25,788 nt of DNA from SIAJ01 sp036266155 (GTDB lineage Bacteria; Planctomycetota; Planctomycetia; Gemmatales; Gemmataceae). The notes under the pieces were generated by a model. That model was not told the origin of the DNA and did no database searches. It saw nothing but the letters and a program-made list of their open reading frames with translations. The stretch's first letter is position 1. Every line of letters begins with the position of its first letter. The stretch spans positions 1 through 25,788 of the forward strand of contig DATANR010000291.1 in the NCBI GenBank assembly GCA_036266155.1, read 5' to 3'. This document shows, in pieces, positions 7,706-14,396 of this stretch. The position numbers and the translations under genes are program-made.

Positions 7706-9949
7706 CTACTTCACCGCTTTCATCGCGTTCTTCGCGAGTTCTTGCATCTCCTTCGGCAGCTTGTCAATCGATTCGGCTCGCGTCGTCTTGCCGCCTTCCT
7801 CGATTTCGATCGATTCCGGCTTCGCGACGCCGCCATCCTTCGAACCCGCGATGGTCACCTTGACGCCGTTCTTGGTGTAGAAGACCGTGAACGCATCGTT
7901 GACCTGCTCGACGCGCACCGTTTCACCCGGACCGGCAACGACCGTGGTGCCAGTGCCGGGCGGCACGCCGACGGGACCGGGGATGCGAACTGGCGGCAAC
8001 ACCGGGAACGGGTTGTCGATGCCGCCTGGGAATCCAGGCAGATCAACCTGGGCCTTGGCTTCCGGCAGCTTCACGCCCTTGATGGTTTCCTTCTTGCCCT
8101 TGCGCAAAACGACGATGTCAATCGCCGTGTCCGCCTTCACTTCCGCAATGGCTTTCTGGAAGTCGGGAAAACTGCTCGACACCGGCTTGCCCGCCAGTTC
8201 CATCAAGATGTCGTGCGGCCGGATGCCCGCTTTGCCCGCGACCGATTCGGCCGGCACGTCCGTGCAAACGAGGCCCTGACCGGCCGGCAAGTCCAGCTGC
8301 GAAGCGAGGACGTCGCTCGGCCGCTCGACGCGCACGCCGAGCCGCACGCCACCGATCGGCGTCAGGACAGGAGTCACGCCATCCGGTCCGACGTTGAAGC
8401 CGCCGCGGATCCGGAGGCCGCCCCCCGGCTGCCCAAGCACGCCTTGAAGCTGGCGTAGCATCTCGGCCTGATCCTTGAGCAAGTCCTTCAACATCGCCTC
8501 GTCGGGGAACACCGGCTGCGGGAACAACGGCACGGGCCGCACGCCGTCGGGCGCTCGGCCCACCCCGGGCGGCACGCCATCCGGCGCCGGTACGGGTTGC
8601 AGGGCCTTCTTGAGTTCCTCGATCTTCTTCTTCGCTTCCGGATCGTCGCCGGCGTCTTTCTGAAGCTTTTCAAGCATCTCCTTCAAGAGGTCCGGTCGCG
8701 CGGCCGGCTTCGGAGCCTCCTTCTTTTCGACGTCCTTCTTTTCGACTTCTTTCTTGTCGGCCGGCTTCTTCTCAGGTTCGGCGGCCGACGCGGGTTGGAT
8801 GGCCAGGCCGGCGGCGAGGATCGCCAACGCGGTCAGGCCGCCGCCGAGGGCCACGGCCCATCGACGCGGGCAGCGCGCCTCGACGCGCCCCTGGGTTCGC
8901 AGCAACATGGTTACTCTCCGGTAAAGTTCAGAACTCGACCCGCGTGCCCCCGCCGACCCCAATGGAGCCGGCCGCGCACGGGCCATTCGAATCAACAATT
9001 CGGCATATTCTGTTGGACCAGCGCCATGAGCGATAGCGCTGGCATCCGCCAGGCATTCCTGGGCCACGCGCACCTCACGCCGCAGGCCCGCCAACCACGG
9101 ACAAACGAAATAGGCTGCGCGGGCCAGCCCTAATAGCCAGCCTGCCAGCGGATCACGCCGACCAAGATGGGCTAGTTCATGAGCAAGGACGGCACGCAGA
9201 AGCGGCCCATCGCCCTGGGCCAGCAACGCCGCCGGCGCCAGCACGCGCGGCCGCACGATGCCGAAACAGATCGGCCCACCGCCGCGCGCCGAAATGCGGA
9301 GCTGCGCTCGCGGACACGCCGATGCCGCCAGCCGACGAAAGACACTCTCGGCCCACGCCGGCGCCGGATGCGCTGACCGCCACAATTTGTTCAGTACCAG
9401 ATGGCCGCACACGAGACGAACGATGAGGGCCAGCACAACGAGGCCGTATGCGCCGGCCAAGATGGCGAGCCAGTTGACCGTGTAGGTCAGGTTTTCAACC
9501 TGACCGGTTGAAGTAATGGGCACAGGTTGGACGGAGGAACTGGCTGCGGACTCCGGCAACATCGGAATGTCGCCGCCACGATGTGGCGGCATGATTCCGA
9601 TCTTGCCGGTTTGTGGATCGGCCATCACCGGCATCCGGTCAGGTTGGAAACCTGACCTACTTGGGACTTCGCGAACAAGCTTTGCCGATTCACCCTCGCC
9701 CTCGCTCCCGCTTCGGGCTCCGTCTGATTCGACCACCGTCTGCGTCGGCACCGACACGTGAACCCATGCGGGAACCAGGCTCAGCGGGATCGCCAGGAGT
9801 GCCGCGACGACCGCGGCCGTCCCAATCCAGACCCGTCGAGCCGGCTGCCGGCTGACCATCAGCAACACGCGCCCCACAAGCAGAACGACGCCGCCCGCGA
9901 GCAGCACGCGGACCGGCCACAGGTTGAGTGCATCCCACCAGTTGTTCAT
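7706..9949 (-). CDS. M56-family (BlaR1/MecR1-like) membrane metallopeptidase with C-terminal PDZ domain
   Basis: A 747-residue membrane protein. Membrane segments lie at about 12-31, 41-62, 160-182 and 365-388. The cytoplasmic zinc-peptidase domain has H257-E-L-A-H261 and the third ligand E298 in QECLAD, so it should be catalytically competent. In BlaR1 relatives, sensor activation triggers this protease and relieves BlaI repression. Here the region after the last membrane segment is not a beta-lactam-binding domain. It is a Lys/Glu/Pro-rich linker (390-500) followed by a PDZ domain (about 534-628, GVRLGVRVERPS...AGIRPHDILMELAGKPV). A nested palindromic repeat at 9482-9660 encodes residues 97-156 in the loop between the second and third membrane segments. 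The ATG at 9949 overlaps the repressor stop codon (ATGA). What it senses is unknown. Confidence 0.92.
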   Translation of the reverse strand: MNNWWDALNLWPVRVLLAGGVVLLVGRVLLMVSRQPARRVWIGTAAVVAALLAIPLSLVPAWVHVSVPTQTVVESDGARSGSEGEGESAKLVREVPSRSGFQPDRMPVMADPQTGKIGIMPPHRGGDIPMLPESAASSSVQPVPITSTGQVENLTYTVNWLAILAGAYGLVVLALIVRLVCGHLVLNKLWRSAHPAPAWAESVFRRLAASACPRAQLRISARGGGPICFGIVRPRVLAPAALLAQGDGPLLRAVLAHELAHLGRRDPLAGWLLGLARAAYFVCPWLAGLRREVRVAQECLADASAIAHGAGPTEYAELLIRMARARPAPLGSAGARGSSSELYRRVTMLLRTQGRVEARCPRRWAVALGGGLTALAILAAGLAIQPASAAEPEKKPADKKEVEKKDVEKKEAPKPAARPDLLKEMLEKLQKDAGDDPEAKKKIEELKKALQPVPAPDGVPPGVGRAPDGVRPVPLFPQPVFPDEAMLKDLLKDQAEMLRQLQGVLGQPGGGLRIRGGFNVGPDGVTPVLTPIGGVRLGVRVERPSDVLASQLDLPAGQGLVCTDVPAESVAGKAGIRPHDILMELAGKPVSSSFPDFQKAIAEVKADTAIDIVVLRKGKKETIKGVKLPEAKAQVDLPGFPGGIDNPFPVLPPVRIPGPVGVPPGTGTTVVAGPGETVRVEQVNDAFTVFYTKNGVKVTIAGSKDGGVAKPESIEIEEGGKTTRAESIDKLPKEMQELAKNAMKAVK
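9482..9660. repeat. Nested palindromic repeat element inside the M56 coding sequence
   Basis: The two ends, 9482-9507 and 9635-9660, are 26-bp inverted copies differing at one position. Each copy is itself a hairpin: GGTCAGGTT, 3-nt loop, AACCTGACC (9485-9505 and 9637-9657). Between them, 9553-9579 and 9583-9609 form a second inverted repeat around a GAT loop with 23 of 27 positions paired, including GCCGCCAC/GTGGCGGC. The two systems are nearly concentric (centres 9571 and 9581). The whole block stays in frame and encodes M56 residues 97-156, a periplasmic-side loop. The structure resembles REP/MITE-like elements rather than ordinary coding sequence. I see no second copy in this window. Confidence 0.75.
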
Positions 9950-10338
9950 CGCGCGCCTCCCGGCCGACGGCCGCGCGCCTTGGCGATGAGCACTTCCATC
10001 CGATCCAATTCATCGGAACTGACGCGCTCGGCACGGATCAGGCTCAGCACCAGTTCATCGGCGGCGCCGTCGAACACATGGTCGAGGAATCGCGCGGCAC
10101 TTTCTTCGCGACTGAACTGCGGCGTGTAAATGAAGGTCCGCCCGTCGACACGATGGGCCACGAGCTGTTTCGCTTCCATGATGCGCAAGAGTGTCTGCAC
10201 GGTGTTGTAAGCGATGGGCTCGGAGGCCGAGTCGTTCATTTGGACGAACACATCGCGCACGCTCGACGGCCCCAGGTCCCAGAGCACCTTGAGGATATCC
10301 GTCTCCCGGCCAGTCGGAGTGGGAAGTCGATCCGTCAC
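9946..10338 (-). CDS. BlaI/MecI/CopY-family transcriptional repressor
   Basis: A 130-residue winged-helix repressor. The N-terminal half has the family pattern PTGRETDILKVLWDLGPSSVRDVF and YNTVQTLLRIMEAKQLVAHRVDGRTFIYTP (recognition helix and wing), and the C-terminal half is the helical dimerisation region. In the family it binds a dyad in its own promoter and is inactivated when the partner M56 protease is triggered. I chose GTG 10338 (VTDRLPTPTG) because GGAGG at 10347-10351 lies exactly 8 nt upstream. An in-frame GTG at 10353 adds five residues but lacks a ribosome site and would sit next to the operator. The stop overlaps the M56 start (ATGA), indicating translational coupling. A promoter and palindrome directly upstream support autoregulation. 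Confidence 0.94.
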   Translation of the reverse strand: MTDRLPTPTGRETDILKVLWDLGPSSVRDVFVQMNDSASEPIAYNTVQTLLRIMEAKQLVAHRVDGRTFIYTPQFSREESAARFLDHVFDGAADELVLSLIRAERVSSDELDRMEVLIAKARGRRPGGAR

Positions 10339-10358
10339 AATCCGGGCCTCCACCTAAC

Positions 10359-10374
10359 ACCTAAAGACTTAGGT
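10359..10374 (-). promoter_or_regulatory. Probable BlaI-type operator
   Basis: A perfect dyad, ACCTAA-N4-TTAGGT, abuts the -10 element of the repressor promoter, so a bound dimer would cover the transcription start. An extra half-site ACCTAA lies at 10352-10357 in direct orientation. Spacing and AT-rich arms ending in TTAG-type sequence fit BlaI/MecI-family operators in general; binding by this protein is inferred. Confidence 0.75.
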
Positions 10375-10403
10375 ATGGTAAGCTGCTACGGAATTGGTGT
10401 CAA
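10375..10403 (-). promoter_or_regulatory. Sigma-70-like promoter of the blaI-M56 operon
   Basis: Read on the minus strand, -35 is TTGACA (10398-10403, perfect consensus), the spacer is 17 bp and -10 is TACCAT (10375-10380, 4 of 6). The start point should fall inside the palindrome at 10359-10374, giving a leader of about 30 nt before GTG 10338. Confidence 0.75.
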
Positions 10404-10439
10404 CAGGATGTGGTGGGGATGTTACACGTCACAGGTGGC

Positions 10440-10889
10440 TCATGGACTTCGAGACATGATGCCCCGCTCACGCTCTTCGATCCGTTGCGGCAACGCGAGC
10501 CGGCGCTTGACAGCGACCAGACGATTCAATCCTTCCTCAGGCGACTGAGGAACTCCATCGGCTTCTTGAGCTACTTGGGCGGACCGCCCAGAACGATACG
10601 CTCGCGGGCTTCGCGCTACTGGTCGGACCGAGAGCCGTCGCTTCAGTGCAACTAACCGGTCAAGGTCTTCGGCAGAATTGCCCTTCGACTGATCTCGTTC
10701 CGCAGCAAAGACCAAGAAGAGTGGCGCGTAACACGCGAGAACCGGCGTCATGATGAGCAGGTCGTCGCGCTGAAGGCCGGAGAGATACAATCCTGCTACT
10801 CCGACCAAGCCGACGAACAACCCGGCGGCCATGAGCATGGCGGGAGAACGTCGCAAATCGCGCCACATGCCCAACATCGTTTCGCGCAC
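10440..10889 (-). CDS. Small membrane protein with two TM segments and a duplicated RLVAxKRRL motif
   Basis: I do not recognise a family. The 149-residue product has two hydrophobic segments, about 17-38 (MLMAAGLFVGLVGVAGLYLS) and 44-62, followed by a basic cytoplasmic-type tail. The tail contains two similar units, DRLVALKRRL and NRLVAVKRRL, separated by about 45 residues, which suggests internal duplication. Two perfect DNA hairpins fall between them: TTCCTCAG/CTGAGGAA at 10533-10552 with a GCGA loop, and TGGGCGG/CCGCCCA at 10576-10590. The start GTG 10889 is 21 bp past the methyltransferase stop, so the gene is probably the last of a long minus-strand transcript. The hydrophobic segments support this frame. 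The C-terminal third is less secure, because another frame there has an early stop and a plausible ending. Confidence 0.6.
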   Translation of the reverse strand: MRETMLGMWRDLRRSPAMLMAAGLFVGLVGVAGLYLSGLQRDDLLIMTPVLACYAPLFLVFAAERDQSKGNSAEDLDRLVALKRRLSVRPVARSPRAYRSGRSAQVAQEADGVPQSPEEGLNRLVAVKRRLALPQRIEERERGIMSRSP

Positions 10890-10910
10890 CGGGAGACTGG
10901 CCGCAGGTCA

Positions 10911-11528
10911 TTATTCCTCAACGCTAATGCCTTCATAACGGCGGTTCGGCGCATTTGTTGGCCGCTGCATGACCAGCCCCCAATGCCAGGAGCAACAGCA
11001 CAGGGATTCGTACCGCACGAATTCCAACCCGGCCACTTCGCCCCACGTTCGACACTGCTCAGCAGTTGGGCGGATCGGCGTCGACGGGCCGCGTGGCGTC
11101 TCGACGTCGGTGCGCCAGTGGATGATGCCGGCCTTGCTGCCAGGGGCAAGCGCCCGGCACGCGTCCCGCAGTAACCCGACGGGATTCTCAATGTGCAGGA
11201 TGTTGAACAGCATGGCATAACCGGCCCGCCCGGCCGGCACGCCGCAACCGTCGGCGACGAAATCTCGAACCTCGGCGATCACATTGGACAGCCCGACCGC
11301 TTCGGCCCTTCGGGTGGTCGCGGCCACCATGTCCGGTTCAATGTCCAGGGCGAGCACCCGCCCCTCGATCAGCCGCGCGGCGGGGATGGTGAAGGTGCCA
11401 TACCCGCAACCGAACTCGACGACATCTCCGCACGGACCCGTGCAGTCAAGTTTGGCGACCATTCACTCCGGCTTGAAGAACGTGTCCCAGTAAGACTGAT
11501 CCGGCATTCCGCTCTCACGCACCTTCAT
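10911..11528 (-). CDS. Class I SAM-dependent methyltransferase with in-frame TGA at codon 22 (possible selenoprotein or nonsense mutant)
   Basis: The product is a Rossmann-type methyltransferase: motif I EFGCGYG (read-through residues 38-44), an acidic residue after strand 2 (LALDIEPDM), and a YAMLFNILHIENP post-motif. The open frame after the stop begins at ATG 11462. However, the frame continues upstream through 21 sensible codons (MKVRESGMPDQSYWDTFFKPE) to ATG 11528, which overlaps the osmC TGA (ATGA) and has GGAGGG at 11535-11540, 6 nt upstream. Only a single TGA (11463-11465) interrupts it. TGA is a normal stop for neighbours such as osmC and tsaD. Possible readings are selenocysteine insertion (a stem-loop follows the TGA), a recent nonsense mutation, or a 21-codon leader with restart at ATG 11462, where GGAG lies only 3 nt away. 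Substrate unknown. Confidence 0.8.
11428..11445 (-). promoter_or_regulatory. Candidate bacterial SECIS stem-loop after the in-frame TGA
   Basis: Counting the T of TGA (11465) as 1, nucleotides 21-27 (CTGCACG) pair with 32-38 (CGTGCGG), giving 7 bp with one U-G wobble and a GGTC tetraloop at 28-31. Bacterial SECIS elements are in-frame hairpins just 3' of the Sec UGA with G in the first loop positions, and the E. coli fdhF loop also reads GGUC, about 6 nt closer to its UGA. A chance hairpin in GC-rich coding sequence is a real alternative. Confidence 0.4.
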
Positions 11529-11935
11529 TGCAATCCCTCCGACTTCGGCACGGCTAGTGTCAATGGCTGGAGAAGGATCGTCCCGGTCAGGCTTCGCGCG
11601 ACCGGGCATTTGCTCGCCGCCGCCCGCAATTGGGCCGATTGCTCGTCCGTCAGGGGGCCGTCGAACGCCAGAGCGTAACTCAGGGTAACCGTGTTCGGGA
11701 CGGCACGATCAATCCGCACTTCGCACCGCGTCCCGCGCAAGGGGATGTCGTGCTTGGCGGCGTACATCTGGACAGTCATCGTCAGGCAGGTGGCGAACGC
11801 CGCCTCAAGCAGTTCATGCGGGCCGAACCCTTTGCCCGCGCCGCCCTTCTCGACTGGCACATCAGCAATGGCGTCGTGCGTCCCGTTGGTGAACACGGTC
11901 TGGTACGGCACATCGAGGCTCGTGGATCGAATCAT
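11525..11935 (-). CDS. OsmC/Ohr-family protein
   Basis: A 136-residue protein of the OsmC/Ohr superfamily, thiol peroxidases that reduce organic hydroperoxides through two cysteines. The N-terminal beta-sheet region is followed by GPHELLEAAFATCLTMTVQMYA with C50 in the long helix, and by SKCPVARSL with C110. These match the two redox cysteines of the family, and the glutamate-rich helix start is also present. It is cytoplasmic, with no signal peptide. ATG 11935 has GAGGAA close upstream. The stop codon overlaps the methyltransferase start (ATGA) and the gene starts 6 bp after the BamE-like gene, so all three should be co-transcribed. Subfamily (OsmC, Ohr or YhfA-like) and actual substrate are not resolved. 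Confidence 0.9.
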   Translation of the reverse strand: MIRSTSLDVPYQTVFTNGTHDAIADVPVEKGGAGKGFGPHELLEAAFATCLTMTVQMYAAKHDIPLRGTRCEVRIDRAVPNTVTLSYALAFDGPLTDEQSAQLRAAASKCPVARSLTGTILLQPLTLAVPKSEGLQ

Positions 11936-11941
11936 GGTTCC

Positions 11942-12433
11942 TCACCACCCCACGAATTCCTTGAGGCCCGCGAAAATGCTCTCGCACAAACCACGTTCGC
12001 GTCCACGGCCTCCCCCGGAGCGCTCTATGGGCGCGCCGTTCTCATCGTATTTCAATCCGACTGAATAGTACGCTTCGTCCGGTGATATTTCGCCTTGCGT
12101 CCAGACCTTCCATGTCAGTCTGCCCTGCGAATCAAACGCAATCGCGATCTCGGAATCACCCTGCCGCCAGTACTTCCAGGTATACTGAGCCGCCTGTTCG
12201 TCCTGGCTGTTGCGTAACATCCGTGCAAGAGAGCCGCCATCGATCTCACCGCGAAAGCCGATGATGCCGTCAATCTCCAACTCCGTCATGCCCGGTTGAA
12301 TTCGTTCGTACAGTTCCCTGGTGACTGTTGCCCGCGATTGCAACAGACATACGGCGAGCAGCGCAAGCGCAACGGCGAGGCAACTGGTGATCGCAAGGAT
12401 CTTCGCAGCACGCTTTGTTTGAAGGACCTTCAT
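11942..12433 (-). CDS. Membrane-anchored BamE/SmpA-like small protein
   Basis: A 163-residue protein with one N-terminal hydrophobic segment (about 11-31) that anchors or exports it. Residues about 44-58 read IQPGMTELEIDGIIG, the helix-turn signature of the SmpA/OmlA (BamE-like) fold (xxGMTxxEVxxIlG). Strands follow, with a WKYWRQGDSEIAIAFDSQGRLTWK segment. Proteins of this shape are common, weakly conserved planctomycete hypotheticals, so BamE function in outer-membrane assembly should not be assumed. No lipobox cysteine is obvious at the usual place, although the segment contains cysteines (SCLAVALALLAVC). It lies 22 bp after the partner gene at 12456 and 6 bp before osmC. Confidence 0.7.
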   Translation of the reverse strand: MKVLQTKRAAKILAITSCLAVALALLAVCLLQSRATVTRELYERIQPGMTELEIDGIIGFRGEIDGGSLARMLRNSQDEQAAQYTWKYWRQGDSEIAIAFDSQGRLTWKVWTQGEISPDEAYYSVGLKYDENGAPIERSGGGRGRERGLCESIFAGLKEFVGW

Positions 12434-12455
12434 CCCGCACTCGTTTTCGTAACGA

Positions 12456-12755
12456 TTAGCTCACTTGTCGCGGCGGCGGGAGGGCCGTTGAAGTCGGAGT
12501 GCGGTTGACGCCGTCGCGGTCAGGTGCGGTGAGTTCTTCGGTCTTTTCCGATTTACGACGTGCCATATCCACGGAGAATCGCTCCAATGCTGCGGCAAAA
12601 TCGATGTCTTCGATGTCCCAAAGCGAAAGCCCTGTCTCGTCCTCGCCAAGAATGCCAATTGTCGAAATAAGTTGACCGAAGCGCAGTTCGGGGCAGCGCG
12701 TGCGAAGCTCATCGAGCCGCGACAGAATCGGATCCAAAACATCTACGGAGGTCAT
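12456..12755 (-). CDS. Small acidic conserved hypothetical protein (RFGQL-type)
   Basis: A 99-residue soluble protein. The core, DPILSRLDELRTRCPELRFGQLISTIG followed by SLWDIEDIDFAAALERF, resembles small planctomycete and cyanobacterial proteins with an RFGQLI...WDxEDxxFL pattern; I know no function for them. The last 30 residues are low-complexity and Thr/Pro-rich. The ATG at 12755 overlaps the stop of the ParB-like gene (ATGA) and has GGAG about 8 nt upstream, so the two proteins are translationally coupled and likely act together. Confidence 0.75.
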   Translation of the reverse strand: MTSVDVLDPILSRLDELRTRCPELRFGQLISTIGILGEDETGLSLWDIEDIDFAAALERFSVDMARRKSEKTEELTAPDRDGVNRTPTSTALPPPRQVS

Positions 12756-13075
12756 ACGGTGTCTCCAACTCGACGATAACCGGCACGCGGTCGCTTCAGC
12801 TTGCCGACAACCTCAACAACGACTGTCGTGCCCGGCAACAACTTGGCCACGCGCGTCGCCCTCGTCACGCCGTCATAAACTTCAAGCACTCCATCGGAGC
12901 CCTGATACGCCAAGATCGGCGGCATTCCAATCGTTGACTTGCCGTGCTTGGCAACTTGCCGCTGTAACTTCACCGGATCGGCGCCGGTGGGCCGCGATGT
13001 GGGCAGACGTAACTCGGCTGGATCGACATCGCGGAGATCAGCGGGCATGTTTTCAGGATACCCATCGCGGCGCAC
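12752..13075 (-). CDS. Small ParB-like protein
   Basis: Up to 107 residues. The pattern AELRLPTSRPTGADPVKLQRQVAKHG...MPPILAYQGSDGVLEVYDGVTRATRVAKLLPGTTVVVEVVG matches the order of elements in ParB/sulfiredoxin-fold domains, with DGVTRATR in place of the usual DGxRR box. No DNA-binding helix-turn-helix follows, so it is not a plasmid partition protein. Such stand-alone domains may be NTP-binding enzymes or toxin-related modules; this is inference. The start is uncertain: GTG 13075 gives 107 residues and ATG 13048 (MPADLRDVD) gives 98, and neither has a clear ribosome site. The stop overlaps the start of the acidic partner. Confidence 0.72.
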   Translation of the reverse strand: MRRDGYPENMPADLRDVDPAELRLPTSRPTGADPVKLQRQVAKHGKSTIGMPPILAYQGSDGVLEVYDGVTRATRVAKLLPGTTVVVEVVGKLKRPRAGYRRVGDTV

Positions 13076-13165
13076 AGAAGCATGGTGAAGCCATCATGAC
13101 AGCCAACCCCGACAGACTCAAGCGATTCCCTGCGGACAACACCGCCGTAACGTGCCGGCAGCAAT

Positions 13166-13900
13166 CTACCGGCCACTCGTCGCCGTCGCCGTCGCCGAAG
13201 ATGTGGATCGAACCTTGTTGTCGATCGGCGCGCGGCTTGGGTCGGCGCCGATTTCCTCGGCGGCCTTGCCGGTTTGCTGCTGCATTCGCCGGACTGGTTC
13301 GGCCGACCGGTGAGCCTGGCGATTGATGACCCACATCATCCCATAGCTCAGGCCGGCGATGGTGACCGCCGCGAGCAACAGGCGGGCTGCCAGCCGATAA
13401 CGATGGACGAAGTCCGAAATCCTTTGGCGGATGCCGCGGCGCTTGACGGACGGTTTTGCCTCCGCCTGGGGAGGCTTCCGATTGCCGCTTGGAATTGGTG
13501 GGCTCGGTGCGGACGGTTCGCTTTCCCGCACCACCTCCACATGTGCCGCTGACGTGTAATCCTCATCGACGTCGACGAAGTCGGCGTGACTGGTGGCGGC
13601 CGGCGTGCGCTCGGCAAGCACCCGCGAGGCGACGTACTCGTGGTGCTCGGTCGGAACGGCGGCCGACGCAATCTGACGGGCTTCGGGCAATGCAAAGTTG
13701 ATGTCGGTTCGGAGCTGGCGATAGAGCTTGAACAGCTCTGGCGTGTTGAGCCGCGCCGCGTGGGCGGCCGGGTCTTCGCCCGGCTGGGGCCGCAAGTGGT
13801 CGGCAAAGAACCGCTCCAGGAAGGCAGCCTCCTCCGGCGTTGGCTCTGTCTTCTCAGCCAGTTGGATGGCTCGTTCGACGCCGTCAGCGGGCGAAGTCAT
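13166..13900 (-). CDS. Single-pass membrane protein of unknown function
   Basis: I do not recognise a family. The 244-residue product has an Ala/Glu/Pro-rich N-terminal half with helices (residues 8-70), a charged linker, a basic stretch (KRRGIRQR at 153-160), one membrane segment at about 172-192 (AARLLLAAVTIAGLSYGMMW) and a short Ser/Thr/Ala-rich tail. By the positive-inside rule the N-terminal part should be cytoplasmic. This arrangement (cytoplasmic helical region, linker, single TM) resembles planctomycete membrane partners of regulators, but nothing specific supports that. ATG 13900 has GGGAG 6 nt upstream. It is the first gene of the minus-strand run ending at 10440, and a 90-bp gap separates it from the next gene. 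Confidence 0.72.
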   Translation of the reverse strand: MTSPADGVERAIQLAEKTEPTPEEAAFLERFFADHLRPQPGEDPAAHAARLNTPELFKLYRQLRTDINFALPEARQIASAAVPTEHHEYVASRVLAERTPAATSHADFVDVDEDYTSAAHVEVVRESEPSAPSPPIPSGNRKPPQAEAKPSVKRRGIRQRISDFVHRYRLAARLLLAAVTIAGLSYGMMWVINRQAHRSAEPVRRMQQQTGKAAEEIGADPSRAPIDNKVRSTSSATATATSGR

Positions 13901-14396
13901 TGCCAGCTCCCGGTGTCGCTTTCCGGCGTCAGCCAGACGAGTGTTGGAAGGAAAGTTTGCGAGCCAACGCTGAACTTATGGATTACGTCGCCACCCGGCT
14001 TTCCGTTCAACTGCGTACCTCGCCAGAACTATTCATACACTAAAATCAGCATTCGATTGTCGAACGGCATTGTCGACTAATGAGCCGAATTTCGGGGCTT
14101 CCTGGCGCTACAATTTCAGTTGCGCACTTCCGTCACAAGCTCTTTAGGGAATTGAATTTGAATTGATCGTTAAGGGAGAGATTGCCAAAGGGTGGGAGGG
14201 GGTTGGCAATCTTACTTGGCCATCTTAAAAGAGAATGGCGAAATAGATTTCGCATAATGTGAATTTAGGGGAGCGGCATCGATTCTGCGGGCATCGGGGC
14301 CGGGCTGTGCAATCAGTTCCGGTCCGACTGGACGCGCAAGGGCGCGCGAATTCTCCGACAATAACTGGTGCGTTCGAACGCACCTGAGAGCAGCGC
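13901..14396. other. Divergent intergenic region
   Basis: About 500 bp with lower GC between the one-TM gene (-) and the AsmA-like gene (+), so it should hold both promoters. I could not fix either promoter. It contains an 8-bp direct repeat ATTGTCGA at 14056-14063 and 14069-14076 (13-bp period, possible regulator site) and a hairpin with a G-rich loop at 14179-14212, listed separately. No gene is supported. Confidence 0.5.
14179..14212. promoter_or_regulatory. Perfect 10-bp hairpin with G-tract loop in the AsmA-like leader region
   Basis: AGATTGCCAA (14179-14188) and TTGGCAATCT (14203-14212) are perfect complements around a 14-nt loop made of G-runs of 3, 3 and 5. No T-run follows on either strand, so it is not a standard terminator. 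It lies about 185 bp before the AsmA-like start, where a leader structure or protein-binding site is possible. Confidence 0.45.

Noticed and set aside
11463..11465. TGA read as tryptophan by an altered genetic code
   Set aside because: TGA terminates osmC, tsaD, the Ca2+-ATPase and the ParB-like gene at proper family ends in this same window.
14189..14202. G-quadruplex in the hairpin loop
   Set aside because: Only three G-runs lie in the loop; a four-tract quadruplex would need bases from outside the loop and would compete with the perfect stem.
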